NCBI GenBank assembly: GCA_905250115.1
Contig: CAJNOI010000031.1
Coordinates: forward strand, 557,379 to 621,378
Source: Adineta steineri
Lineage: Eukaryota; Rotifera; Eurotatoria; Adinetida; Adinetidae
Length of the DNA stretch: 64,000 nucleotides
Reading direction: 5' to 3'
A model generated the notes under the pieces. The model saw only the letters and a program-made list of their open reading frames with translations. It had not been told where the DNA came from and did not search any database. The translations under genes and the position numbers were made by a program. This document shows, one piece after another, positions 24,022 through 37,700 of the stretch (the stretch's first letter is position 1; every line of letters starts with the position of its first letter).

Positions 24022-25612
24022 TCATCCATTAGATGTCGTATAGGTTCCAAGATTTGTATCCAAAGTAATAACTAGATTTTGTTGTACAGCATTTGCTTGA
24101 TCGTACGAATACAAAATGAATGGACCAGTAGCCGTACCTAAAATAAATGATATACGAGAAGGAACGATGTGGTATTCTCTTACCCTGTACACCCACAGTA
24201 CAAGTCATACCCCCATCTGTTGCATCCAGATATTTAAACTGAACAACACCTGGAGCATTTTCAAAGAACGTAACTTGAAAATGATAGTATTGTGTTGCTT
24301 GAAGATAATGACTCATATAATATTCAAATATAAGTTGCCGATTTGGAGCAGTTCCTTCTGATTGATAATAAATTCCTTGAGATGTACTTGCATAAATGAA
24401 TAAATCATCCCAAAATGGAAAAGCAGTTGCACTAGAAAATGCATCTGAAGGTAAAGTAGTTTCAGCATATGTTGTTGAACAAGTACCAAGACAAAGAACC
24501 TATAGTCAGTACAAAATTTAGTATTAATTTGGAACAGAATCTAAATGATTATTATAATACTGTAAAAATCCTTCGAATAAATTAATACTTCTGTATTATA
24601 TTTAACATAGATTAAAGTATTTGTATAAGAACTTACACCATCTGTAGTAACAACAACATGATCTGTTGTTGTACCATAAAGAGTTACACTCCATGGAAGA
24701 GCTACATCATACATTTGATCATCAGCTGTTCCATTTGTTGATGCTGACCAAATAGGTATAGGATTCTTTAATTGAATACCAGGTACATTAGTGCATACAC
24801 CAGCTGAACAACTTGTATTACTTGGACAAATATTTCCAACTTCTCCACAATTATCTGAATCGATCTGTACATTAACACATGTATTCAGTGGAGTAATTAC
24901 ATTTGGATAAATACAAGTAACTACAAGAAAATCATATATTTTAAATGAAAATATTTGTTTAGTTCAAATAAAAACGTAGGAATATCTCGTCGTGCACGTA
25001 TAGTTATGTGTATGACTAAACCAAAACATTATACACTCATCGATTCATTATTTATGCTCATCACATATAAAAGACTCAAATGTAACTGTGCCAAAAAAGA
25101 TAACTATTTACTTAATGTTGTTATCATTGTTGTCACTGTTGTTGTTATTATTGTCGTTGTTACTGTTGTTGTAATTGTTGTTGTTACTCTCGTTGTTATT
25201 ACTGGTGTTGTTATTACTGATGTTGTTATTGAATATGGTGTTGTAGAATCTATACAAAAATAAATTAGATGCTATTTACTTATAATATTTAGTAGCAGAA
25301 ATATTTTCAACTAACTTGTTGTTCCTTTCTTCTTACTAAGCAAAATAGGGAGAAGAATTGATGCAAGAAGTAAACCAAGTAAAAATAACGCGAGAAGAGC
25401 CCACAAGATCCACTTTTTATATCTAATTAATTCATTAATTATGTTTTTATTAAAATAATAGATAAAACTCACTTAAATTTACGTTTAGGTTTATCTTGAA
25501 GATTTCCGGAAGTTATATCGATTATTCGTGGCATATGTTCTTCAACGCCTGATGGAGATCTAACTTTAACAAAAACTGAATCATTATAATATGTTAATGA
25601 ATCAGTTCTCAT
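24022..25612 (-). CDS. Single-pass membrane protein with Thr-rich stalk and extracellular beta-rich domain
   Basis: Predicted topology is type II: a short cytosolic N-terminus (MRTDSLTYYNDSVFVKVRS at 25612), a transmembrane helix (WILWALLALFLLGLLLASIL, about 25330-25410), a stalk almost entirely of Thr with Val/Ile (about 25120-25258), then an extracellular part. The extracellular part opens with a Cys-rich segment, CGEVGNICPSNTSCSAGVC. A larger domain follows with LPWSVTLYGTTTDHVVVTT, FPFWDDLFIYAS and GIYYQSEGTAPNRQLIFEYY. It ends at the stop at 24022-24024. The Cys-rich segment and the PFWDDL-type domain resemble secreted proteins of fungi and bacteria; that resemblance is from memory and not a named family. 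An AG acceptor lies directly before the start codon, so a 5' untranslated exon is likely. The Thr-rich stalk suggests heavy O-glycosylation. Function unknown. Confidence 0.72.
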
Positions 25613-27392
25613 CTGTATAATCAGATTGATCTAAACAAATATATATATACAAATTAAATATAAAAATATATTCGAATGTGAATTCTATATTAATTTCCCA
25701 GTATAATTCTATTTTTGTGGATCTATATATCAACAAAAGAAAGTTGGTTCAATGATTGTTAGCTTTTGAATAACAATACCGATAGAATTTAAAAAATATC
25801 CCTTAGGGATCTATAAAAATGTTTCTAAAAAGACGTAATTTGTTAGAAAAATATCTATCTTAACAGTTTGTGATACAAACCTAGAATTTCTTTAATCATC
25901 TTATGACTGTCGAAAAAAAGAACCATTTTTACGATATGATGTAGATATTGAACTAATTTTAATCTATTTTTTGCACTTTACTGGTTGTCACCTTTTTTTT
26001 AACTATATAAATTGCCCAATAATTTAATTAATAGATAAAGAAAAAGATAATTGTCTTGTCAATATATAGTTTATTTCCTTCTGAATGTTAAGAAAATGAG
26101 CCTCTCCCTCTCTTCTGAAATGTTTCAAATAAAAAAAGTGACTTACTAAATAAAAGATATTATTGTTTACAATAAAAAATGAAACTCAAATATACTTTTC
26201 ATTATTGAATGAGGCAGATTTTGTTTTCGCATTATGTTGCCAATTTAAAATTTCCATAAATCATTTATACATTCAATACTAGAAGTAAAATCGAATAAAT
26301 TATCCAGTGAATCTTATAAGTCACGATCACGTAAGAATTTCATTTTTCTTTATTTCTAAAACTATTACATCATGGAGATAATTCAACTCAATAAAATACA
26401 TCAGATGATCGCATAATCTTGCTTGTATTTTACAAAAAATTTATACGCCATGCTTTTTGTTATATTCAAAAGGTATACATACCTTGCATATATATTTTCT
26501 GAGAAGTATCATATCTACGCTATTATTTGACTCGATATCGATCAATGAATTTGGTTAATAAAATTAAAATAGTGTCACAAGAAAATCAACTGATTCTCAA
26601 TCATCAAAAACCATTCATTTATCTTTTTATAGAAACTATTGTCTATTTAATAATTATATTTTAGCATTACATTCTGCAGTTACGTTTACTTCTCGAAAAT
26701 TTACAACGTACACATTCAATACAATCATGATGTTACTTGACACATCAATATTACAATGCGAAGATTTATCAATTAGATTATCGAATCTATTCACGCGAGT
26801 TTTCTTTGACATAATCGAAATCTATTCATATATATACAACATTGTCCGATGACTCTATTTCTGAATTCCCAAGACGATGAAAATGCTGTTAATAGTACAA
26901 TATGTCAGCGAATTACTTGCACAAAAAGAAATCATATATACATGTTTAGTCTGGTATAGATATCTATTCTGTCAAATATGATTTAAATCCATAAAGACAA
27001 TAATTCTCTTTATTCATCTTTTTGTTTCAATATAGCTATGAACAATCACACATTGAATAGATATAAGAAAAGGAGAAAAAAACGTAAACGGTTGCGCGCG
27101 ATGCTTTGCAAGTAAAACAAGGACGAAAGCAGCATTGCTAGTTATGATAATAATGATAGCGATAACAACAACAAAACAAAACAAATGAAATGAGATTACT
27201 CCACTTGTCCACAGCACACAAAGCAAAAAGTTTACAAGAAAGGATCAAGAAGTGAAGAAAGAAAAAGTTTTGTTGATTTTTTTTGTTTTGGTTTGTATTC
27301 AACTCTAACAATACGAATAGAAAATAATGAGATTAGGTAAATTGCACAGCAAAAGAAAAACGATAAAGAAAAAAAATAATATGTTGACTTGT
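25613..27392. other. Intergenic region
   Basis: AT-rich sequence lies upstream of the membrane-protein gene and downstream of the tropomyosin gene. It probably contains the 5' untranslated exon and promoter of the former. No coding signal, repeat or RNA gene was recognised. Confidence 0.5.
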
Positions 27393-28494
27393 TTATGATA
27401 CCGATGAAGCAGCCATCATCTTTTGTAATTGATGACATTTATTTCGTTCATCAGCCAATTTTTCTATGATTAAAAAAACTTGTTTTATATATCGGAAAAA
27501 CAACAATGAAATTACCTTTAACTTTATCAACTTTGTTTTGTAATTTTCCAACATCTGTTTCGGCTTCATCGGTTCGATGTTGAGCCTAAATATAAAAAGT
27601 ATAATTAAAGAATACATTTTATTATTCAAAACTTTACTGATTTAAGTCGAGCTTGTAATTCTTCAATATTTTTTCGATATTTCTCTTCTGTTGTATGTGC
27701 CTAAAATAACAATAATAATAAAACAAGGATTTTTCATTCGTTCAATACTCTACTTTTTCTTCAGCTTGAAGCAATGTTTTCATTTCTACATAAGCATGTC
27801 GAATATCTTGTTCAAGTGAACCCATTCGTCTAAAATTCTTCATTAACAAAATTGTCCTTTTTTTTTAAATTAAACTTACTGTTCTGAAACAGTCGATCGA
27901 CGTTCAGCAACTTCAAATCGTTCTTGTAATTCATTTAATTTATTAGCATTCTATTTATAAAAAAACGTTATTTTTATCGATAGATAAAATAATCATATTT
28001 ACCTCTTGAAAACGTTTATCTGTTTCAATACTACATTCTTTTGCTTTTCTTAATTCATCATCAAGATCAATTTCCTTATCTTTAACAGATGTTAATTTAT
28101 TTTCTAAATTTGTACAAACACTAGAAAATTCGAAGAATATATTTTCTTTGTTTTTACAATAAAAAAAAATTTCTTACTGTCTTGCAGCTTCTGAAACTTT
28201 AATAACTTCGATTAATTGCGTTGTTACATGATTAACACGAGCTGTTGCATTATCAAGATTAACTTCAACTAATTGTACTTGACGTCGTAAATGTGCTGCT
28301 TCAGCTTCAGCTTCAATTCGGCCTTGAATTTCTTTTTCAAGTTCTGTATTAACTCGTCGTTGATCATCTCGTGTTGTTTCTAATTCTTGAAATAAATTCA
28401 CAATTTTTTCTCGAACAGTTAATGGTTGTTGTTTTGATACATCATTTGATAATATATCAGAAATTATTGGTTTTACATCAATTTTACTTGACAT
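27393..28494 (-). CDS. Tropomyosin family coiled-coil protein
   Basis: Tropomyosins are parallel coiled coils that run along actin filaments and control myosin access. Six exons with very short introns give about 258 residues, between the short (248) and long (284) forms. The complement strand reads continuous heptads from about residue 25 on. LRRQVQLVEVNLDNATARV matches the family block RRIQLVEEELDRA, and later AQHRTDEAETDVGKLQNKVD matches the AETRAEFAERSVAKLEK region. The N-terminal 40 residues (MSSKIDVKPIISDIL and on) are divergent and lack the canonical MDAIKKKM start, which may affect end-to-end overlap. The ATG at 28492-28494 is the only suitable start in frame. It is divergent from CFAP44, with only 242 bases between their start codons. 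Confidence 0.85.
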
Positions 28495-28736
28495 TGTCAA
28501 TAATCAAGAATAGAAAAATTGAGATGTACTGATGAGAGGTCAGATCAGATATTTGTTTATTTTGGTATCGATCGATCGTCGTGTGTTCTTCTTTCCCAAA
28601 TTAAGAACAGCCAATGAAATAGTTTACTCACGACATCTATTACGAACATCGTCGCTTGGTGATTTATTACTTAGTAACGTTTTTAACTAACCACGAAAAT
28701 GGTATAGAACATTTCATGAATTTTTTACATTGAAAC
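28495..28736. promoter_or_regulatory. Compact divergent promoter between tropomyosin and CFAP44
   Basis: Only 242 bases separate the start codons of two oppositely oriented genes, so both promoters and 5' leaders must lie here. It includes a short palindromic run, ATCGATCGATCG, near 28567. No TATA box was identified. A regulatory role is inferred from position alone. Confidence 0.45.
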
Positions 28737-31700
28737 ATGTCGAAAGAAGGATCACCAAGAGAAAAAACAACTGATGGACATACGCCAAGTATTAATAGAT
28801 ATAAGATTTATTTATTTTTTCTTTATTTTGTTCTATATATTTAGTGGAACAACCAATGTCTGGTATGGACGCAGGATCTGTTGATACTCATGGTAAATAA
28901 ACAATCTATTTTTTAATTTTGATTGACTAAAAATATTCTTTTCTAGACACACCCGATGCACACAAAAGTGAAGTATTAAACTCTGAAACTGAATCCACTC
29001 ATGTTCCAGTACCAGAAGCAACTCAGGAAGATAATGATGAAGAGAATAAAGATACAGAACAAGATGAAGGTCAAGAAGACTTAAATAATAATGATAGTCA
29101 AGATATTATTCAAAAACCAGAAGCTGATAGTCCACCAAGACTTCCTGATACATTTTATTATGAAGCTGAAGAAATTCATGCTAAACCAGTATCAACCGAT
29201 GAAAAAGTTCTTCCACAAAATACATTATCGATGTAGTAAGTTGAAATAAATTTAATTAAACAAAAATATTCTACTGATTTCTTAGTCGATCATTTGGTTA
29301 TGATTGTAATAAACGAGGAAATTTATATATATTGGATAATAAAACAATTATGTTTGTTGCTGGTTGTGTTGTTGAAATTATTGATTTATCAACTGGAGAA
29401 CATAAATATATTCGAACAGCTGGTGGTTATAGTATTGGTGCATTAGTCGTAAGAATGAAATAAAAATAGAATTTGTCTTAAATCATTTATCTTAAAGGTA
29501 CATCCAAGTAAACAATTTTTTGCTGTTGGTGAAAAAGGAGATATTCCAAATATAGTTATATATGAATATCCATCATTAAGACCTTATCGAATATTAAAAG
29601 GAGGAACACAACGTTCCTATGCTTATCTTGATTTCAAGTAAATTATTATATTTCAAAAAAAAAATATACATATTTTTTGATTATTTAGTGCTGAAGGTGA
29701 TTTACTTGCATCACTTGGTTCAAGTCCAGATTACATGTTAACTATATGGGATTGGCGTGATGAAAAGATTCTATTACGTAGCAAAGCATCTTCACAAGAA
29801 GTTTTTAAAGTATCATTTTCAAAAGATCTCAAAGGACATTTAACAACATGTGGTATTGGTCATATTAAGTAAGACCCTTATTTTCTATTGTTACAATTGC
29901 AATCTATAATATCATGTTGAGTGTATGACATCGATATAGAATAGGATGAGATTAATATGATGTAGTAGATACCCGATATAGAAATTATATATTTTAAATA
30001 ATAGATTCTGGAAAATGGCTCGAACATTTACTGGTTTGAAATTACAAGGTGAATTAGGTCGATTTGGACGAACAGAAATTTCTGATATTGAAGGGTATCG
30101 TGAATTACCTGATGGAAAAGTAAGAAAAAAGGAAATTGGTCAATAGGCTGAAATAAATATTTAAATTTTCTAGGTTATTTCGGGTTCAGAGTGGGGTAAT
30201 ATGTTATTATGGGATGGTGGTTTAATTCAAATCGAAGTTTGTCGAACAAAAGTTAAACCTTGTCATGCAGGTCCAATTCAACAAGTACTTTTACATGAAA
30301 GTGATGTGTATACTGTTGGTGAAGATGGTTATATACGTGTTTGGGATTTTGAAACAATTGATACAGCTGAAGGAAATGATGAAGGATCAAAAATGGAAAT
30401 CGATCCATTAAATGAACTTCGAGTAGGAACTGATAGTAAACTAATGGGTATTACACATGGTGTTGTTGATGATATGAGTCTTTGGTTTGCTCAGGTAGAA
30501 ATTTTGATTTTATTTCAATCGAGTTTTAATTTGAATAAAAATAGGATGCAAAAGGAAATATTTGGAAATTAGATTTAACATTTTCAAAAAATAGTGTCGA
30601 TCCTGAAATAATTCTTTCATTTATGTCAGGAGCTGTAACTGGTCTTGATGTTTCATCTGTTTATAATATCTTTGCTTCTTCAGCTGGCAATTGTAAGTTA
30701 AATTCTATTTTTAATAAAAATTCTATATTATTTTCTTAGCTATTCGAGTTAATAATATTATTTCACAAGATTTATTATCTCAACGAATATTTCCAACAGA
30801 AGTAACAAGTTTAAAATGGTTTCCAAGTGTTGTATGTTAAATTTCCTACATCGTTTTTTTTCTATTTATTTTTCTTTATAAAGTTTAATGAAAAATCCGA
30901 TGGAATATTAGTTGGTTTTTCTGATGGTGTTATACGATATTTAAAACTTCGTTCAGGTGCTAAACCAACAGCAATAGAAAAAAAACTTGAATATGATTTA
31001 AAAATGATACAAGTTCTTAAACCACATACAAAACCTGTAACATTTATTACTGTAGAAGTTAAAAATCAATGGATAGCAACTGGAGTTAGTTGATTATTTT
31101 CAATTTTTTAAAACTAATTTTTTTTAATTTTTTTAAGAGTACGGATGGAACAGTATTTTTCTTTCATTTTACACCTAAAGGTTTAAATCCAATTGGTTTT
31201 GTAAATGTAAAAGAAGAAATTACATATATGACATGGACACCAGCTCAATATGTAAGTTTAATAAAAATAAGAGAAATTTGTTTTTGATTTCAATATTTAG
31301 GATAAAGCTCGTCTTCTTGTCTGTTTAAAAAATGGTGTTGTATATGAATTTGAAGGACCGGGTGGTATTAAATTTGATACATCAGTATCATATTCAATTG
31401 AAAGTCAATTACCTGTACGAATATTTCGTTTTCGAAGTATTAAATCTCGATTACGAGTAAGTTAATTGATTATTATGTTTACGAGAAAATAATGTTTGGT
31501 TTTAGCATGAAGAAGAACTTGAACGAAAACGAAAAGAAGAAGAAGAGCGACAGAAAAAATTAGAAGAAGAAAGACGTTTACGTGGTATTGAAAAGAAAGA
31601 AAAAGGTAAATATTCATGAGTAAAACAAAAATATGTAGAACACTTTTGCTAAGAGACTGAATTTGAAAACTCTTATATTATTCAGTAGAAGAAGAAGAAG

Positions 31701-34700
31701 AAGTTGTACCGGACATTGTCCCGGAAATTAAGGATATAAATACAGGTAAAATATATTAACGAAATCCACATCCGTACTCCCACAAATATACCCATTCGTA
31801 TCTCAACACTCACACCCACCTATATCCAAGATATATCGATTTGAAACGAAAAAACATAATATTCTTTTTATTGTTTTTTGCAGAAGGTGATAAAGCTGAC
31901 AAAACAATTGAACCTGAAGAAGAAGATGAAGAAGGAAAAAAAGAAGAAGATGATTGGAAACCATATATACCTGAAACACCTAGTGCTGCTTTATTCGCTG
32001 TTTATACCTCACCGGATACATTCTGGCTATCTATGGTTAGTATATTTATATCTATTATTTTTATATTAAATTTTTACAATTAAGGATGATTACGATGCGG
32101 GATATTTATATCATTGTCAACTTGGAAATAAAGATGATCGTTTTCAATATAATCCTGAACGATCCGATAATGTAGTAAATACATTACCAGTACCAAATAC
32201 TGATCTAGCACATGGTGATGATATACCATTGACAAGTATTCTTATTAAGTAATTCTTAATTTCTCTTTATTTTTTTATTCAAAAAAATTATTTTTTGTTC
32301 ATAGAGAAAAATTAAATTTAATATTTGTTGGTTTAAAAAATGGTTTTATACGTATTTATCCATATGGTGGTAAACAAGTTTTTCAATCACTTGAACAATA
32401 TTGGACAAGAAGTGCGCATGATAGTGAATATGGTGTAGTAACACATTTAGTTACATCATTTGATGATCGTTTTGCTTTATCTGGTGGTGCTGATGGTAAT
32501 ATATTTGGTTATGTTATTAAAGGTGATCCACATATTACAAAAGAACATTCGGATTCACCTAAAATGCCAGCATTTACTGTAAATAGAAAAACAGGAAATA
32601 AAATAGGAGAGTAATTTATTTTTTTTATAGGGTGAAGTTGAAGCACAAGATATAACTGAAGCAAGTCATTATTCAATTGAAGAAGAAAAACAAAAAGCTG
32701 AAGAAGATAAAATGAAAAAATCAGCTGAAGCATTAAAAAATGAAATGAGACAACAAATTGAAGGTTTAAAAGGAAAATTTCGAAAATTATTAGGAGTAAA
32801 TGATCAATTACCTGGAGATTTAAGAATTCCTCGTGAAGTAAATATTTTAAAATAAAACTAAAAAACAAAAAATATTAAATAATTCTATTTGTAGAACTTT
32901 ATTCTCGATGAAAATATTCGAAAAAATTTCCAGAATGAACTTAAAGAAAAAGCTGATCAATCTATTAAAGAATTAGCATGGGAATCTGAACGTTGTGCTA
33001 TTGCATTAAAAAAATTAGAACAATGGTAATAATAATATTTTTTTAAAACATATTCTCTTTCTCGTAGAGAAGAGTCCAGCAGAAATAAATTGATTGTGTG
33101 TCCGCAGGGCTAAAAAAACATCGAAAACCGATTTTTCACGGTTTTCGATTGTTTTTCCAATAAATGTGAAGAGAATATATTTCTACGAGAAAGAGCTAAG
33201 CGAGTCCTCGGACGAGCGTTACTTGTTTCATTTGTCTCTGTTATTATTAGGTTTACTGAACCTATTGGACAAGATGTTGTTTCATGTAAAAGTTTTGATG
33301 GACAATGGGAAGTTAGTACATTTCGTACAATCGGTAAGAAGATTTTTATTTTTTATTGATTTCGAATTTTATTTTTATGTAGAATTGCCAAGTGATTTTT
33401 ATGCAATGCAAGAAGAAATTGAACGACAAAAAGCTGCATATCTTGAAAGAACAAAGAGAAGAGAAACTGCTGAAAATAGTGGTAAAGTTGTTTTTGTTCT
33501 AAAGAGAAATAGAAATATTTATATGATGTGTCTATAGAGGATAAAAGTGATAGTGTTCGTGGAACGCAAACAGCTGATTCGAAAATGTCACAAACAAAAT
33601 TAAAAGGTGCGAAAGCAATGCGTGTTGAACGTTTATTACGAAAAATGGAAGAACGTGCCCGACGAAGACAAAAACGAAAAGAAGAAGTTTGAATTCAATT
33701 ATTTTCTATAAAAAATTATTTAAATATTTTATTTTTCTAGTGGACAGAACTTTATAGTAAAAAGAAACCAGATGGTTATGATGATCCAGCTGAAGTTGAT
33801 AATATTCGTTATGCTAAAGAACATATGGGAAATTATTTCTTAAAAACAGCATCTAATTACGTAGTACCGATAGATCAACGACTCACTGTCCTTCGAGCAC
33901 TTGATCGAATTATGAAAATAAGATATGCGGTAAATTTTTAAATACATTATCTTTCAATTATATAAAACATAGATATTATTAACTGTCATCGGACTTGTAT
34001 TTACACTATATTTCCCTAAGGCTGTTCGATTAGTTTAACAAAAAGAGATCGAAGACTTAGTGATAAACCTTTATACTCTTCTACAAACTTCTTTTTTTAA
34101 ACAAATTACATCTCATCATCTATCCCTCCTGATAGATCGATATAACCACATACTCCTTAATTATATTCCCTGAAAAAAAACTAAAAATATATATATTTAG
34201 ACATATACCTATAAAAAAGAATTTAATAAACGTGTTTTGGATCTTATTGAACGTAAACGTGCCTTAACCGAACAAATCAATGGTGAATATCAACGATTAC
34301 AAAATCTTGGTCAAAATCAAACAATCAATCGAGAATTATTCAATATTCCTCTATTACCACTTACTGATAATGGACAGACAAAGTAAAACATCTCCCTTTT
34401 TGTTTCGTTTAAAATCTTTTTTTGTTCTAGTCGTTTTGAATTCACTCGTGAGGAAATTCAAGCATTTCGTGAAGAGCATGAACAACGTAATGGTGATTTG
34501 ACTAAACCTGATGAAGAAGCATCAGCTACAAACACACGTGTATCATCATTAAAACGTCCACTTGATCTTCGTTGGTCTGTTAATTTAAAAGAACCATTAC
34601 CAATAAATCAATCAAATGGAATACATAATAATTATACACCAAATGAAATTTTACAACAAACGAAAGATTCCGATCCATTTACACATCGGTTAGACAAAAA

Positions 34701-37700
34701 CAACTAACAATAATCATTCGAATAATATCTGAATCTATTTAGATTATTTTTTGAACGTGACCAAATTCTTCAAAATGTTCAAGAAACTATGCGTATATTT
34801 GATAAAGATGTTTGTCTTTTATATTATCTTAAAATAATTAAATCATTACGTGCTAAAGAAACTGATCTTCGGTAAGTCATGATTATCTTATATATTTTGT
34901 TTAAGTTTTTATGTTTATTAATAGATGTATTACATTCTATGAAGAATTAATGTTAACGAAAGAATTTGAACGAACAGAAACTGATTTAGAAAATAAAGTT
35001 ATTGAAGCAACAAAACGATTTGATAATGAACAAGCAAAAGTGAATAAAATGTCTTTTTTCTTTTTACGATAAATTTATTTTATATATTTTAGTTATTTGA
35101 ATTTCAAGGCAAAGTTGATTCAAAAAAGAGAGATATAGATATTTTAGATGATAAAATGAAACAACTTTATGCTGGTTTTGATGAAATGATACCAAAAGAA
35201 CATAGATTCTATAATTATCTTTTACGAGTATTAAATAAAAAAATTAAACGAAAGAAACGTGCTGAAGGAGAAGAAGCAGATGGTAAGTAATAGAGACAAT
35301 AGTTAATCATCCTGTCTCCACTTTAGAAAAAATTTGTAAGATTGATGTTTTCTTCTTCTAAGATTCGGATGATGGGTCACAAGATCTTGATGATGATGAT
35401 GATTGGGAACTTGAAGATGATGAAGATGAAGATCTTGCTAATGAAGATCCAACTCGGCAACTTGATGTTGATATCTGTCCACCAAATCTTGATCAAAAAA
35501 TGTATGATGAAGTTGTTGCTCTACGTGAAAAACGTCTTGATCTTGGTAAAATTCACACATTTTGTTTTTATCTAATTTAAGAAAAAAACTATCTGTTATT
35601 CTGTTTGTAGATGAAGCAATAGCCGATGAAAAAACCGTTTTACAATCATTACAACAAACATATGGACAAACACAGATCTATTCAAATAAAGTTGAAGCTG
35701 AATTAAAAGCAAAACAAACTGATTTAATTGAATTTCAAGTATAATAATATTAATCCAAAGAAATTATTTTAATCGATAATTCTTTTCTTTATTTCTAGAG
35801 AAAGAAACAACAAAAAATCAATGATATTAATGTTGCAGTTAGTATTCGTTCTCATCAAATTCGTTATGATCGTTCAACTCATTTACCAGATGATCTATCT
35901 GATTCATTAATCTTTAATAAAAATAATAAATCAGCATTAACTCATCGTATTGTTGATGTTAAAACTGAAATTAAACGAGAAAAAGAACGATATGTGTAAA
36001 TATATATATATTTCAATTTAACTTTCTTTATTGATAAAATATTTTTAGGAATAAAAAACAAGAGAAAAAAAATTTAGCACATGAATTAAGACATGCAGTT
36101 CAAATTATACAACGTTTAACTGATGAATGTAATAAATTAATGACGGAAAAATTTGGAAAACTAGTTGAATTAGAAAAAATTGAAGGCGCTATTGTTAATT
36201 TACAAATTGAAGAACTTAAACAAAGACTTGATGATGCCGGAGACGAATATTATAATACAATCGCACAATACGAGGTAATATTTTTGTTTTTACTTCTTAT
36301 ACTGACAGTCGAGATTAATTCGTTAAAAGTCATCGGTTAAGTTAGTTCTTATAATAAATTAGACACTAATCAGTATCAATCGTAACAAATTTATATACGT
36401 CCCATGTTTAATTAGTCAGTGGCGGATTTAGGGGGGTGATGGAGGGGATCACCCGCCCCCTTCAGAGATCTTTTTCGATTTTTTGCAGCAAAAATAAGTT
36501 CACACTACTTCGATTGGACTCAAAAAATAGTTCTTAACCAAAATCGCCCCCTCTCTCCCCAGGTATCGCCCCTCCCCCTCTTTCCAAAATCGTAGATCCG
36601 CCACTGTAATTAGTAATACTATATAGAAAATCTATTCTTTAAATACTAAGTCCTAAGAAATGGCAGATGCGTAGTGAATGATTCATCAATTTGTTCGTAT
36701 CGTAGGAATGATATGTCATGAGATGATTGGACAAGAAATATCAGATATTGTTGTTCGTATGGTTCGATTACTTTAAAAAAAATAGAAAGTGTGGAAACGT
36801 TTGTAGAGAATACAATGATTCATTCTATTATGATAACCTTCAATGACAAATGACAGTCGGGGTTATCATAGCAATGTATATTACAGACTTACCTTCACAG
36901 TGAGTGTTGGTTCTCCAGTTAGTTGTTGACATGTTCCATATATCAATATCAACTATATCATATACCACACAATGCCAATTGCCTTTCGGTTATCAAATGT
37001 TCTTGTTTTAATAAACGACTATAGTAATTATAAACATTAGAACTATAATGAGAATAAATAGATATCTGTTAGGAAAAGTTTTCGAAATAATATTCTTGAT
37101 ATTGCAAAATCTTTGTATCCTCTGTCAACGATTATTACAAAGAAACCGACATTTCTATTAATGATATAATTTGTATTACCTACAGCTATATAAAGATAAA
37201 TGTAAATCTAATTTACCGAATGCCTATAGTAATGTCTTGTGTCAAGGATGCAATCTTATACTTCAAGCTAAACTTATCCTCGATAACCTCATCAAAGATA
37301 TACAATCATTTTGTCATCAAAATCTATTTTTAACTTTTATAATATTTAGAACCAGAAAATCGAAGAAAATGAGGATACAATTGATTTATTAAAAACAAAT
37401 ACAAAACGTCTTGATGAATTAACACAACTTGTTGATGATAAACGTCATCTTGATGAACAACTTATTGGACGCAAAGGAAAAGCTGTAAGTTTATTAAACG
37501 ACTCTTTTTCATTTTATTCTATAATTTTTTAGGTCGATGAACTTTCCGGTCAATCAAAACAAAATGTTGAAGAATTTGATCGTTTATGTACTCTTGTTCA
37601 ATTACAAGCACAAGAAATCGAAGCATTAAAAGCTGAAATTAGTATTCTATCACGTAAAGGTGGACATATTCTACCACCAAATCCAGCTATACTTCCTCAG

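Noticed and set aside
24955..25263. Plus-strand frame with a long Val-rich repeat.
   Set aside because: It is the antisense reading of the Thr-rich stalk exon of the minus-strand membrane protein.
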